Assembly (NCBI RefSeq): GCF_025717005.1
Contig: NZ_JAOVZU010000013.1
Location: 27,896 to 91,895, forward strand
Direction of reading: 5' to 3'
DNA: 64,000 nucleotides
Source: Actinotalea endophytica
GTDB lineage: Bacteria; Actinomycetota; Actinomycetes; Actinomycetales; Cellulomonadaceae
Positions 55,995 through 64,000 of this stretch are shown piece by piece. The notes beneath the pieces were generated by a model, which saw only the letters and a list, made by a program, of their open reading frames with translations, searched no databases and was not told where the DNA came from. Every line of letters starts with the position of its first letter. Within the stretch, counting starts at the first letter, position 1. A program made the translations under genes and the position numbers.

Positions 55995-56658
55995 TCCACA
56001 GCGCGACCGCGAACAGCGGCACGCCCATCGCGAGCTTCGCGGTCCCCAGCGCTGCCACGGCGCCCTCACCCGCGAGGTAGAGCGGCACCTGCACCGCGAG
56101 GCGCAGGGCGAACATCGCGGCCATCACCCAGGTCGCCCACCCGAACCGGCGTCGCTCGTGCTCCCGCTCGGGATCGGTCCGCCAGGCCATGTCCTCGCCA
56201 CGCAGCAGCGCGACCACGACACCGACCAGCGGCCAGCGCACCGCGATCGACACGAGCACCGCGACCAGGTACCCCGCGTTCGCCAGCAGACCCCCGACGA
56301 AGTAGTCCTGCGCGCGGCCGGTCGACCACGCCCAGACCACGCCGACCCCGACGCCGAGCACCCCGGAGAGGGCTTGGGTCAGCGGCGTGCGCTGGACGAG
56401 ACGGACGACCACCGCGGCCAGGGCGACCGCGACCGACGCGACCAACGACGGCACGAGCGCGCGCGTGACCACGTAGACGACGACGAACACGAGGCCCGGA
56501 GCGGTCGACTCGACCAGGCCGCGCACGCCGCCGATCGCGTCCGCGAAGGAGAAGTCGTCACCGACCGCCGCTCGCAGGCCACCGAGCTGCCCGCCGGGCC
56601 GGTCGGTGCCCTCGGCCGTCTCGCTCTCCGGTCCGGCCGGAACCTCGGGATCACTCAC
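55921..56658 (-). CDS. DUF3159 membrane protein
   Basis: The 245-aa protein has an acidic N-terminal tail, then about five or six helices. FSFADAIGGVRGLVESTAPGLVFVVVYVVTR and GYLVAVLVSIAVRWPLVGVVVALLRGEDMAWR are typical of DUF3159 (Rv2693c type). Function unknown. GTG 56658 overlaps the OB-fold gene by 8 bp. Confidence 0.88.
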   Translation of the reverse strand: MSDPEVPAGPESETAEGTDRPGGQLGGLRAAVGDDFSFADAIGGVRGLVESTAPGLVFVVVYVVTRALVPSLVASVAVALAAVVVRLVQRTPLTQALSGVLGVGVGVVWAWSTGRAQDYFVGGLLANAGYLVAVLVSIAVRWPLVGVVVALLRGEDMAWRTDPEREHERRRFGWATWVMAAMFALRLAVQVPLYLAGEGAVAALGTAKLAMGVPLFAVALWITWLLVASPGARAERRGQPQRPPR

Positions 56659-57055
56659 CGGGGCGCGGCGCCAGCTCGTAGCGCGGGTTGTAGACCGTGG
56701 CGCGACCGCTCGCGAAGCTCACCAGGCCCTCGAGCCGGATCCGGCGCCCGGGGTCGATCCCGGCCACCTCGCGCCGACCGAGCCACACCACCCGCAGGGA
56801 GCCCGAGCCGTCGTACAGCTCGGCCTCCAGCGCGGGCACCTGGTCCGCAGGCCGCAGGCGCACGCTGCGCAGGACTCCGGAGACCTGCGCGCGGTGCCGG
56901 GGCACGAGGTCGCTGACGGCAGTGCAGCCGCGACGTTCCGTCTCCTGGCGTTCCTCGGCGGCCTCGATCTCGGCCCGTGAGGCGAGCAGGGAGCGCACCG
57001 CTCCACGCACGCCGTGGCGGGTCTTGTCTGCTGTGCCGTGGGGGGCGGCGACCAT
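56651..57055 (-). CDS. OB-fold nucleic-acid-binding-type protein
   Basis: The 134-aa protein has a basic N-terminal helix region and a single OB fold (VSGVLRSVRLRPADQVPALEAELYDGSGSLRVVWLGRREVAGIDPGRRIRLEGLVSFASGRATVYNPRYEL in outline). It corresponds to M. tuberculosis Rv2694c by position and type. Such domains resemble the RecG-like or aminoacyl-tRNA OB fold; no catalytic part is present. ATG 57055 overlaps the DUF3710 stop by 1 bp. Confidence 0.85.
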   Translation of the reverse strand: MVAAPHGTADKTRHGVRGAVRSLLASRAEIEAAEERQETERRGCTAVSDLVPRHRAQVSGVLRSVRLRPADQVPALEAELYDGSGSLRVVWLGRREVAGIDPGRRIRLEGLVSFASGRATVYNPRYELAPRPGE

Positions 57056-57780
57056 CAGTGCACCTCGGTGATCTCGGGTCCTCGTTTGAACGGGTCGAGC
57101 AGGTTCTGCTGCTCCTCGGGCTGCGCGGACCGTGTCCCGGGCGCGGTCAGCGGGAGCAGCTCACGTGGCGCGCGGGCCTCCGAGCCGCGCACCACGACGA
57201 TGTCGGCGAACACGTCCTCCAGGGTCCGCGCCGCCTCGGGGTCCACCGCGGCCCGGCCGGTGACCACACCGCGCAGGAACCACCGAGGGCCGTCCGCGCC
57301 GATGAACCGGGCCGGGCGGTGCCCGGTGCGGCCCTCGGAGGTCCGCACCGGCAGCCGCGCGAGGAGCTCCCGACCGAACGGGCCGGGCAGGTCGTCGACC
57401 GACCCGCCCTGCTTGGTCACGGACTCCCCGATCTCGGCGCGGATCTCGTCCCAGATCCCGGCGCTGCGGGGGGCCGCGAACGCCTGCACCTGCAGGCTCG
57501 AGCCGTCGATCGTGACGGTGGCCGAGGTGACCGTGCCGCCCTGGGCCGTCGCCTCCAGGCGTAGCTGCATGCCGTCGACGCCGGGGAGCCAGATCGCACC
57601 CAGGTCGACCCGGGATCCGCGGTCGGGTCGGGACTCGACGTCCCACGGTCCCCGATCCGAGCCTGCCTCGGTCGCGTCGACGTCACCCTGCGGATCCTCG
57701 ACGGCGCCACCGTCGGTGGTGGTCGGCTCGTCCTGTGCCGGTTCCTCCTGCGAGGCCCGGGCACGCCGGAACACTGCCAC
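57055..57780 (-). CDS. DUF3710 family protein
   Basis: The start GTG 57780 (AAGGGA 5 bp before) gives 241 aa beginning VAVFRRARASQEE; an upstream start at 57819 lacks such a site. After an acidic N-terminal tail the DUF3710 core follows: RVDLGAIWLPGVDGMQLRLEATAQGGTVTSATV, LQVQAFAAPRSAGIWDEIRAEI and RFIGADGPRWFLRGVVTGRAAVDPEAARTLEDVFADIVVVRG. Function unknown; Rv2696c type. It follows dut on the same strand. Confidence 0.9.
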   Translation of the reverse strand: MAVFRRARASQEEPAQDEPTTTDGGAVEDPQGDVDATEAGSDRGPWDVESRPDRGSRVDLGAIWLPGVDGMQLRLEATAQGGTVTSATVTIDGSSLQVQAFAAPRSAGIWDEIRAEIGESVTKQGGSVDDLPGPFGRELLARLPVRTSEGRTGHRPARFIGADGPRWFLRGVVTGRAAVDPEAARTLEDVFADIVVVRGSEARAPRELLPLTAPGTRSAQPEEQQNLLDPFKRGPEITEVH

Positions 57781-57845
57781 GCCTGTCCCTTCCGTTCTGG
57801 TCTGCTGCACGGACGACACTAGTCACCGATCCTGGAGATCGGGAC

Positions 57846-58310
57846 TCAGGACGGGTCCCACCCCCCGCTCGACCCGAAGCCCCGCTCGCCCCGGCTCGAC
57901 CCGGGCAGCTCGGGGACCTCGACGAACAAGGCCTGCGCGACCTGCTGCACGACGAGCTGAGCGATGCGGTCGCCGGCCCAGAGCGCGAGCGGCTCCGTGC
58001 GGTCGGTGTTCAGCAGCGTGACCTCGATCTCGCCGCGGTACCCCGCATCGACGGTGCCGGGCGCGTTGACCACCGTCAGCCCGTGCCGCCGAGCGAGCCC
58101 GGAGCGAGGATGGACGAAGGCCGCGTACCCCGGCGGCAGGGCGATGCGCACCCCGGTCGGCACGGTGACCCGCTCACCCGGACCGATCGTGACGTCGACC
58201 CGGGTCACCAGGTCAGCCCCGGCGTCGCCGGGATGGGCGTAGCCGGGCAGCGGGATGTCGGCGCTGCGCACCACGAGCACCTCGACGGGCTCGGCCTCGT
58301 GCGTCGTCAC
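57846..58310 (-). CDS. dut: dUTP diphosphatase
   Basis: The 154-aa trimeric dUTPase removes dUTP and supplies dUMP. All five family motifs are present: PGDAGADL (I), PRSGLA (II), VVNAPGTVDAGYRGEI (III), WAGDRIAQLV (IV) and RGERGFGSSG (V). GTG 58310 follows TAGAGT by 8 bp on the minus strand. It is the first gene before DUF3710 and is divergent from DUF3093. Confidence 0.97.
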   Translation of the reverse strand: MTTHEAEPVEVLVVRSADIPLPGYAHPGDAGADLVTRVDVTIGPGERVTVPTGVRIALPPGYAAFVHPRSGLARRHGLTVVNAPGTVDAGYRGEIEVTLLNTDRTEPLALWAGDRIAQLVVQQVAQALFVEVPELPGSSRGERGFGSSGGWDPS

Positions 58311-58318
58311 GGGCGACG

Positions 58319-58324
58319 ACTCTA
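58319..58324 (-). promoter_or_regulatory. -10 hexamer TAGAGT of dut
   Basis: On the minus strand TAGAGT is followed by 8 bp and GTG 58310. Confidence 0.4.
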
Positions 58325-58431
58325 GCGTCCGGCGGCCGCAGGGTGCAGGTGCCGGTCCAGGTGCGGGTGCACAGCGTTCCGGAGACGGCGACCTGTGCGC
58401 GGCACCGCCACCGTGCTGGGATGCTTGAGCC

Positions 58432-58899
58432 ATGAGCACGACCACCTACCGCGAGCGTCTGTGGCCCGGCCCGCTGGGCTGGTCGATGGTGCTGGGCGGC
58501 GCCGCGCTGGGAGCCATCACCGTCACGCCCCTGGGTCACACCGCCCAGGTCGTGGCGGGAGTCGTGGTGCTCACGCTGCTGGGCGCCGGCGTGTGGCTCA
58601 CCTCATCGGTCGTGGAGGTCGTCGACGAGGTCTTCGTCGCCGGACGCGCACACATCCCGGTCACGCTGCTGGGCGAGCCGCACGCCCTGGACCGGTCGGA
58701 GCTGCACGCGGCGCTCGGGCCGGGCTCGGACGCACGCGACTTCGTGCTCGTCCGGTCGTGGCTGCCCGGCGCGGTGAGCGTCGCGGTGGACGACCCTGCC
58801 GACCCGACGCCGCGCTGGCTCGTCTCGACCCGGCGGGCCGAGGAGCTCGTCGCAGCGATCGTGTCGGCTCAGGCGGCGCACTCCGAGCAGATCGGCTGA
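58432..58899 (+). CDS. DUF3093 membrane protein
   Basis: The 155-aa protein has two N-terminal helices (about 18-55) and a soluble part: VVEVVDEVFVAGRAHIPVTLLGEPHALDRSELHAALGPGSDARDFVLVRSWLPGAVSVAVDDPADPTPRWLVSTRRAEEL in outline, as in Rv2698-type DUF3093. Function unknown. Its 3' end overlaps the convergent DUF4193 gene by 31 bp. Confidence 0.9.
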   Translation: MSTTTYRERLWPGPLGWSMVLGGAALGAITVTPLGHTAQVVAGVVVLTLLGAGVWLTSSVVEVVDEVFVAGRAHIPVTLLGEPHALDRSELHAALGPGSDARDFVLVRSWLPGAVSVAVDDPADPTPRWLVSTRRAEELVAAIVSAQAAHSEQIG

Positions 58900-59168
58900 C
58901 CGTTGCGCTCGCCGGCGAGCTGGCTGCGGTGGTGGACCAGGAAGCAGCTCGCGCAGGTGAACTCGTCCGCCTGACGCGGCAGCACGCGCACCGACAGCTC
59001 TTCACCGGACAGGTCGGCGCCAGGCAGCTCGAAGCCCTCGGCGGCCTCGGCCTCGTCCTCGTCCACGACCCCCGAGTTCTTGTCGGCGCGGCGCGCCTGG
59101 AGCTCCTGGAGCGAGTCCTCGGAGAGATCTTCCTCGGTCTTGCGAGGGGCGTCGTAATCGGTGGCCAT
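58869..59168 (-). CDS. DUF4193 zinc-ribbon-type protein
   Basis: The 99-aa acidic protein starts MATDYDAPRKTEEDLSEDSLQELQARRADK and ends with a four-Cys site (FTCASCFLVHHRSQLAGERNGQPICSECAA), which should bind zinc. It belongs to actinobacterial DUF4193 (Rv2699c type) of unknown role. ATG 59168 is preferred to the upstream ATG at 59183. The 213 bp upstream, to suhB, hold no gene I can support. Confidence 0.92.
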   Translation of the reverse strand: MATDYDAPRKTEEDLSEDSLQELQARRADKNSGVVDEDEAEAAEGFELPGADLSGEELSVRVLPRQADEFTCASCFLVHHRSQLAGERNGQPICSECAA

Positions 59169-59381
59169 CAGGCGTTTCCACACTCCGTGTCGGTCGGGCT
59201 CGGCTCCCGCGCGTGGGCGGGTAGTACGTCGTCAATGCGCGGGACCGGGGATTTGTTCCCGCCATCGCAGCGAGGGGATTGTGCACCATCCGGCCGGCAG
59301 ATGCATCCACCCGAAGGTCACGTTTCGGCGTCGCCACCGGATGGGAGCGGTCCCGGACCGCTCCCCGGACCTCCGAACGGC

Positions 59382-60197
59382 TCAGTCGTCCGCGTCGGCG
59401 TCCAGCGCCTCGAGCACCGCGGCGAGCTCGCCCACCAGGCGTGCCGGCCCGGCGACGGTCATCGCCACACCGGGCGGACCGCCCCGAAGACCGGTCACCA
59501 CGCCGCCCGCCTCGACGACCATGAGAGCGCCCGCGGCGAGATCCCACGGATTGAGACCGCGTTCGTAGTGCGCGTCGAGCTGGCCGCCCGCGAGCTGGCA
59601 CAGGTCGATCGCCGCCGAGCCGATCCGCCGGATGTCGCGCACCCGCGGGAGAAGGGCCGCGACCACGGTCGCCTGGCGTCGCCGTCGCTGCTCCGTATAG
59701 CCGAAACCCGTACCGACCAGCGCGCCGTCCAGGCCACGGTCCGGGTTCACCGAGAGACGGCGCTCACCGGACCACGCCCCTTCGCCGCGTCCGGCGACCC
59801 ACGTCCGCCCGTCGGCGACCGAGTGCACGCAGCCCGCCTGGACCGTCCAGCCGGCCGGGTCCGGCTCGCCGGTCACCGCGGCGATGCTGACCCCGTACGC
59901 GGGGATCCCGTACAGGTAGTTGACGGTGCCGTCGATCGGGTCCACGACCCAGGTCACGCCGGTCGTGCCGGCCTCGAGGCCGTGCTCCTCCCCGAGCACC
60001 CCGTCGCCGGGCCGCAGCTCGGCCAGGCGACGCCTGATCAGGTCCTCCGAGGCGATGTCCATCGCGGTCACGACGTCGACCGCGCTCGACTTGGTCTTCG
60101 CCACGTGGACCTGGTCCGGCCGGCCCTCGCGGACCAGTGCACCGGCCTCGCGGGCGATCGTCTCGGCCACCGTCATCAGCTCACGCGGATCCACCAC
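59382..60197 (-). CDS. suhB: Inositol monophosphatase family protein SuhB
   Basis: The 271-aa metal-dependent phosphatase has VTAMDIASEDLIRRRLAEL, VLGEEHG (Glu metal ligand), VTWVVDPIDGTVNYLYGIP (DP-I-D-G-T) and IGSAAIDLCQLAGGQLDAHYERGLNPWDLAAG (second metal Asp). It dephosphorylates inositol or related sugar phosphates; inositol is needed for mycothiol and phosphatidylinositol. GTG 60197 fits CAGGAT 6 bp upstream; GTG 60194 is one codon shorter. Rv2701c type. Confidence 0.92.
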   Translation of the reverse strand: MVDPRELMTVAETIAREAGALVREGRPDQVHVAKTKSSAVDVVTAMDIASEDLIRRRLAELRPGDGVLGEEHGLEAGTTGVTWVVDPIDGTVNYLYGIPAYGVSIAAVTGEPDPAGWTVQAGCVHSVADGRTWVAGRGEGAWSGERRLSVNPDRGLDGALVGTGFGYTEQRRRRQATVVAALLPRVRDIRRIGSAAIDLCQLAGGQLDAHYERGLNPWDLAAGALMVVEAGGVVTGLRGGPPGVAMTVAGPARLVGELAAVLEALDADADD

Positions 60198-60289
60198 GCG
60201 TCCATCCTGCCCGAGACCCGGCGGGGCGCGCCTCCCTGCCCACGCGGTCCGAAGGTGGCACCCTCGTGCAGGAGCGGCGAGGAGGTGCC

Positions 60290-61414
60290 ATGAGCGAGCT
60301 GCGCCTGGTGGGGTTGAACGACGACGGGGACCAGATCGTCCTCGAGGGACCGGACGGCCAACGTTTCGCACTGCCGATCGACGACGCCCTGCGCGCCGCG
60401 GTGCGCAGGGACCGTCCCCAGCTGGAAGCCCTCCGGGCGCACGCCAGCGCCCTCATCCCGCCGCGGGAGATGCAGGCGAGGATCCGGGCGGGTGCGACGG
60501 CGCAGGAGGTCGCCGAGGCCGCCGGCGTCCCGGTCGAGATCGTCGAGCGGTACGAGGGACCCGTGCTGGCCGAGCGCGACTGGATCAGTGGGCAGGCGCG
60601 CGACACCAGGATCGGCCACGAGACCAGCGCACCGACGCTGGGCGACCTCGTCACCGACCGGCTCGCCACCCGCGGCGTCGTGCCCGGGACGGTGCGCTGG
60701 GACGCGGCCCGGGACGCGACCGGGCCCTGGACCGTGACGCTCGCGTTCGAGGTCGGCGAGGTGACCCGGACCGCCCGCTGGGCCTTCGACCCCGCGGCAC
60801 GCACGATCCACGCCCTCGACGACGAGGCTCGCTGGCTGTCCGAGACCGAGCTCGCCGACGAGCCCGTACCGCGTCGTCACCTCGCCGCGGTGCGCCTCCA
60901 CCAGGTCGACACCGACGTCGAGGTCGCCGTGCGCCCGGTGCTCGCGGCCGTCGACGCCCCGACCCTCGAGCCGGAGCCCGACGAGGAGGACGACCCGTTC
61001 GACGCGACCGAGGCGCTCCTCGAGGACCTGCACGGCAAGCGCGGCGTACGCCAGCCGCTCGACGAGGACGACGACGAGGACTTCGAGGGCTTCGGACCCC
61101 AACACGCGTTCGACTTCGAGCACCCCGGCCTGACGACGCCACCCGCCGCCCACCCGGCCGACTCGCGGCCCGAGGAGGCGACCGACGCCACCGTCATCGC
61201 GCTGCCGTCGCCGCCCCCCGTACCGGATCACGACGAGCTGCAGGACGCCGACGTCCGGGACGCGGCGGGAGACGCCGAGGACGCGACCGACGCCGACGGT
61301 GCCGACGCGGACGGCACGCCCGCGCCTGCCCCGACCACCCGATCGAGGAGCCGGAAGGGTCGGGCGAGCGTTCCCAGCTGGGACGAGATCGTCTTCGGCG
61401 CCAAGCCGGAGTGA
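60290..61414 (+). CDS. sepH: Septation protein SepH
   Basis: The 374-aa protein has GAGGAGG 5 bp before ATG 60290. The N-terminal DUF3071 domain with a helix-turn-helix-like segment (MSELRLVGLNDDGDQIVLEGPDGQRFALPIDDALRAAVRRDRPQL; ARIRAGATAQEVAEAAGVPVEIVERYEGPVLAERDW, in outline) and the C-terminal conserved RASVPSWDEIVFG identify SepH, which binds FtsZ and promotes Z-ring assembly in actinobacteria. The middle is acidic and disordered. Confidence 0.93.
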   Translation: MSELRLVGLNDDGDQIVLEGPDGQRFALPIDDALRAAVRRDRPQLEALRAHASALIPPREMQARIRAGATAQEVAEAAGVPVEIVERYEGPVLAERDWISGQARDTRIGHETSAPTLGDLVTDRLATRGVVPGTVRWDAARDATGPWTVTLAFEVGEVTRTARWAFDPAARTIHALDDEARWLSETELADEPVPRRHLAAVRLHQVDTDVEVAVRPVLAAVDAPTLEPEPDEEDDPFDATEALLEDLHGKRGVRQPLDEDDDEDFEGFGPQHAFDFEHPGLTTPPAAHPADSRPEEATDATVIALPSPPPVPDHDELQDADVRDAAGDAEDATDADGADADGTPAPAPTTRSRSRKGRASVPSWDEIVFGAKPE

Positions 61415-61433
61415 GCCCACCCGGGCCGCCGGC

Positions 61434-62081
61434 TCAGCCGATCTCGAAGGGCAGCGTCTCCGGCAGCTCGGCGGTGGCGCGTGCCACGGCGTGCGTCATG
61501 CGCCGCATGTGGTGACGCCGGCAGAGCACCTCGTAGCCGATCTCCTCACCCGGGCCGGTGTCGCCCACCACGACCTGTTCTCCCTCGACGGTCATCCGGC
61601 CGCCGACGGTCCGGGCGTTGTGGGTCGCCCGGGCACCGCACCAGCACAGCGCGGGCACCTGGAGCACCTCGAGCCGGTCGGCGAGCTCGACCAGCCGCGC
61701 CGAGCCCGGGAAGAGCTTCGTGCGGAAGTCCGCCGTGATCCCGAACGCGTACACGTCGACGCCCATCTCGTCGACGAGCTGGGCGAGCTGTTCGATCTGG
61801 GTGGGTGTGTAGAACTGGGACTCGTCGCATACCAGGTAGTCCACCCGGTCCCCGCGCCGGCGCCGGCGCACGACGTCCTCCCAGAAGTCCGTCTCGTCAC
61901 CGACCTCGACGGCGGGCCGCCGCAGCCCGAGCCGGGACGAGAGCACCTCGGCGCCCGCGCGATCCTGGCGGGTGTAGAGCACGCCGCCGCGCCCCGCCTC
62001 GGCATGGTTGTGGTCGAGCTGCAGGGCGAGGGTCGACTTGCCGCAGTCCATCGTCCCGCTGAAGAACACCAGCTCCGCCAC
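61434..62081 (-). CDS. tdk: Thymidine kinase
   Basis: The 215-aa type II thymidine kinase has FFSGTMDCGKSTLALQL (P-loop), DYLVCDESQFYTPTQIEQL (Walker B/Gln), FGITADFRTKLFPGS (lasso region) and zinc cysteines in LCWCGARATHNARTVGG and VLCRRHHM. It makes dTMP from thymidine, a salvage route complementary to dut nearby. GGAGG lies before GTG 62081. Confidence 0.95.
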   Translation of the reverse strand: MAELVFFSGTMDCGKSTLALQLDHNHAEAGRGGVLYTRQDRAGAEVLSSRLGLRRPAVEVGDETDFWEDVVRRRRRGDRVDYLVCDESQFYTPTQIEQLAQLVDEMGVDVYAFGITADFRTKLFPGSARLVELADRLEVLQVPALCWCGARATHNARTVGGRMTVEGEQVVVGDTGPGEEIGYEVLCRRHHMRRMTHAVARATAELPETLPFEIG

Positions 62082-62096
62082 AGGTCCTCCTGCTCC

Positions 62097-63254
62097 TCAG
62101 GTGACCACCAGGGGAACCGACATCTCCCCCGGCGTCAACGATCCGTGCATCCCGCGCAGCTGCATCGAGTGCGGTGTCTGGGTCCGTGAGTCCGCGACAC
62201 CACCGCTGCCGAGCGCGGCGACGACGAGGTCGCCGATCACGGGTACGACGTGCGCGGCGACCGCACCGAACCAGCCTGCGTCGATCGCCTCCTGGCGGCT
62301 CAGCACGAGGGCACGCCCCTCGAGCGTGGCCCGCCACCGCGCCCCGACCTCGTCGACGTCGACACCGTCCAGGAGGTGTACGTACGCCGCACGCGGCTCG
62401 CCCGCGACGAGCGCCACGTCACGTGCGAGCTCCGGCACGGTCGCGACGTCGACCAGGCCGTCCCGTGCGACCTCCATCTGACCGTGGTCCGCGGTGATGA
62501 GGAGCAGCGTGTCGGCAGGCATCGCCCGCGCGAGCCGGCCGAGGCCGCGGTCGAGCTCGCTGAGCGCGTCACCCCACTGCGTCGACGTCCAGCCGTAGGC
62601 GTGGCCGGCCTTGTCGACCTCGCCCCAGTACAGGTAGACGAGCCCGGGGTCGCGCAGCGCGCGCAGCGTCGCGTCGACCCGGTCCTCCCACCCGCCCGCG
62701 ACGAGGTACGTCCCGCCGTTCAGCGCGGCACGCGTGAGCCCGGAACCGCGGAACTCGGCGGGGCCGACCGACGTGACCCGGACGCCGGCGTCGGCGATCA
62801 GCCGCGTCAGGCTCGGCTCGCGCTGCCACTGCTCGGGCTCGTCGGCGCCCTCCCAGGACACCAGGTTCGCCAGCCCCCCGGTCCGGGGGTTGCGCACCGT
62901 GTAGCCGGCCAGACCCGTCCGCCCGGCCGCACGGCCCGTGCCGAGCAGGCCCATCGACGCCGCGGTGGTCGAGGGATAGCCGCAGACCAGCTCCCGGGTG
63001 GCGCCGAGCCGGGAACGCAGGAACGCCGCGTGCCCGGCGCGCTCGCGCAGCTGGAGCAGCCCGAGCCCGTCGACCAGGACCACGCACACCCGGCTCGCCT
63101 CCGGGAGCCCGAACCGGTCCCGCGCCTCCACGGTCGCCGCGCCCCAGCCGGGCAGCTCGAGGCCGAGCGACCCGGCTGCCGCCGGGAGGACTTCCCCCAG
63201 GCTCTCGCCGCCGTGGTCCGGCTCGACCAGCCCGAGGTCTGCGAGATCGATCAC
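62097..63254 (-). CDS. Alkaline-phosphatase-superfamily phosphodiesterase/pyrophosphatase-like protein
   Basis: The 385-aa protein starts at GTG 63254, overlapping the DUF5998 stop by 4 bp. Motifs of the nucleotide pyrophosphatase-like branch are CVVLVDGLGLLQL (metal Asp), VCGYPSTTAASMGLLGTG (nucleophile Thr region), VYLYWGEVDKAGHAYG, LLLITADHGQMEV (Asp-His) and a late LRGMHGSLTPGEMSVPLVV (His). No signal peptide is present, so a cytoplasmic nucleotide- or phosphodiester-cleaving role is likely. Substrate unknown. Confidence 0.85.
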   Translation of the reverse strand: MIDLADLGLVEPDHGGESLGEVLPAAAGSLGLELPGWGAATVEARDRFGLPEASRVCVVLVDGLGLLQLRERAGHAAFLRSRLGATRELVCGYPSTTAASMGLLGTGRAAGRTGLAGYTVRNPRTGGLANLVSWEGADEPEQWQREPSLTRLIADAGVRVTSVGPAEFRGSGLTRAALNGGTYLVAGGWEDRVDATLRALRDPGLVYLYWGEVDKAGHAYGWTSTQWGDALSELDRGLGRLARAMPADTLLLITADHGQMEVARDGLVDVATVPELARDVALVAGEPRAAYVHLLDGVDVDEVGARWRATLEGRALVLSRQEAIDAGWFGAVAAHVVPVIGDLVVAALGSGGVADSRTQTPHSMQLRGMHGSLTPGEMSVPLVVT

Positions 63255-63823
63255 GACACCCGTGCCGTGGCCAGCGACAACGCACGTGCGAAGGACAGCG
63301 CGGCGGCCACCGCGTCGGCCCCCTCGGCCGCCTCCGAGACCCGGACCACGACGTCGTCCGGGCTGATCGTGCCGGTCAGCCCGTGATCCGCGTCGCACTG
63401 CGGGTCCCCGCAGGTGGCCGGCTCGAGGTCGACACGTCGCACCGCGCCCCAGCCGAGCGACAGGGTCAGCTCGGTGGGCGGGGCTCCCCGGCGGTGCTTC
63501 TCCGGGACCGGGACGCCGTGGGTCAGCGCGACGGTGTGCAGATGGCGCAGCGGGACCGACTCGGTGGTCGCCGACGCGCTGGTCGAGGGGTGCTCGGCGT
63601 CCGCCGGGTGGTCGTCGACGTGCGCCAGGACCAGCCGGGTCGCGGTGAGGACCAGAACCGTGACATGCCTGCGCACCTCGGTGCGGTCGAACATCGTCTC
63701 CGGGTGCACCAGGTGCGCCAGGACGTCCTCACCCGCCAGGGCCACGTCCAGGACGTCGGCCACGAGCTCCGGGTAGTACCCGGTCAGGTGCAGGCTCTCG
63801 CGAAGGTCGGTCGTGGGTCGCAC
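63251..63823 (-). CDS. DUF5998 family protein
   Basis: From GTG 63823 the product is 190 aa: LRESLHLTGYYPELVADVLDVALAGEDVLAHLVHPETMFDRTEVRRHVTVLVLTATRLVLAHVDDH in outline, then a Cys-containing loop (CGDPQCDADHG), as in the actinobacterial DUF5998 family of unknown function. GAAGAT ends 6 bp upstream of the start, a weak -10. It is the first gene of a chain with the phosphatase-family gene and probably thymidine kinase. Confidence 0.8.
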   Translation of the reverse strand: MRPTTDLRESLHLTGYYPELVADVLDVALAGEDVLAHLVHPETMFDRTEVRRHVTVLVLTATRLVLAHVDDHPADAEHPSTSASATTESVPLRHLHTVALTHGVPVPEKHRRGAPPTELTLSLGWGAVRRVDLEPATCGDPQCDADHGLTGTISPDDVVVRVSEAAEGADAVAAALSFARALSLATARVS

Positions 63824-63878
63824 CCGGACATCTTCCCATCCCGGGACCGGGCGCCGTGATCGCCGGCGCACGGCTAGC

Positions 63879-64000
63879 TGTAGTTCCCAGGGACGTTGTG
63901 ATCAGCGTGGTGTGAGTGGGAAGGCGAGGACCTCCGGTATCGAAGGGGTTACCACACCATCCTCGATGACCCGGAGGTCCTCGTGACCCACGCTAACGCC
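63879..64000 (+). mobile_element. Left end of an IS481-like insertion sequence (right part outside window)
   Basis: The element appears to start at TGTAGTTCCCAGGGACGTTGTGATCAGCG (29 bp, written here in part: TGTAGTTCCC, then AGGGACGTTGTGATCAGCG), which resembles the terminal inverted repeat of actinobacterial IS481 elements. It is directly preceded by GCTAGC (63873-63878), matching the NCTAGN target known for IS481. The right end, and so the target duplication, cannot be seen. Confidence 0.7.
63983..64000 (+). CDS. IS481-type transposase, first six codons only
   Basis: GTG 63983 follows CCGGAGG with proper spacing and encodes MTHANA before the window ends, which is how many actinobacterial IS481 transposases begin. 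The DDE domain is outside the window. Confidence 0.55.

Overview
The window is a continuous piece of chromosome from a very GC-rich actinobacterium. The gene content points to the Micrococcales, and a Cellulomonas-like facultative anaerobe is my best guess. The reasons are pyruvate formate-lyase with its activase, an ATP-grasp/aspartate-racemase pair that fits an amino-acid cross-bridge in peptidoglycan, SepH, DUF3000/DUF3093/DUF3159/DUF3710/DUF4193/DUF5998 proteins, the TreY-TreZ trehalose route, GuaB1, and an order of genes around trkA-dut-suhB that matches the Mycobacterium tuberculosis Rv2689c-Rv2701c region from memory. Genes are tightly packed. No gap exceeds about 215 bp, many neighbours overlap by 4 bp (GTGA/ATGA), and I see no tRNA, rRNA or CRISPR array.

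Layout. 1-2.9 kb: the end of a membrane protein, then copC, a PCuAC copper-chaperone lipoprotein and a Tat-exported DyP peroxidase. 3.1-4.2 kb: a two-gene unit of a small SpeD-like (S-adenosylmethionine decarboxylase family) protein and a LuxI/FeeM-fold acyltransferase-like protein, which is the most novel-looking item. 4.2-9 kb: a membrane GGDEF-EAL protein and feoABC under an iron box. 9-12.8 kb: a UMF1-type MFS protein, a hydrolase and a glycerophosphodiesterase. 12.9-15.7 kb: a sulfide/persulfide module (SQR-like, TusE/DsrC-like, DsrE-like, rhodanese lipoprotein) with two CsoR/CstR-type operators. 15.8-23 kb: glgX-treY-treZ-ppk2, all overlapping. 23-29.7 kb: flippase-like membrane protein, ZapE, degenerate SDR, racemase and ATP-grasp ligase, DUF3000 and a LuxR-type regulator. 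29.7-41 kb: RNase D, a FadB-like protein, pflA/pflB, dxs, guaB1 and NUDIX.

41-48 kb: small genes, then a three-gene signalling cassette in which an MscS channel carrying a cyclic-nucleotide-binding-type domain sits between two receptor-cyclase-like proteins whose cyclase domains look catalytically degenerate. 48-56 kb: aconitase preceded by a perfect 20-bp palindrome, a TRAM RNA methyltransferase, an APC permease and two TrkA proteins. 56-63.8 kb: a conserved actinobacterial block (DUF3159, OB-fold, DUF3710, dut, DUF3093, DUF4193, suhB, sepH, thymidine kinase, phosphatase family, DUF5998). The window ends inside an IS481-like element inserted next to a CTAG core.

A recurring feature is a TANNNT -10 hexamer 6-8 bp before a start codon that lacks a Shine-Dalgarno sequence, seen at about sixteen genes. 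These are probably leaderless transcripts, and I used the signal to choose several starts. A run of 22 C and a run of 12 C between pflA and pflB may be a real structured spacer or an assembly fault. Domain calls and motif alignments were made by eye.
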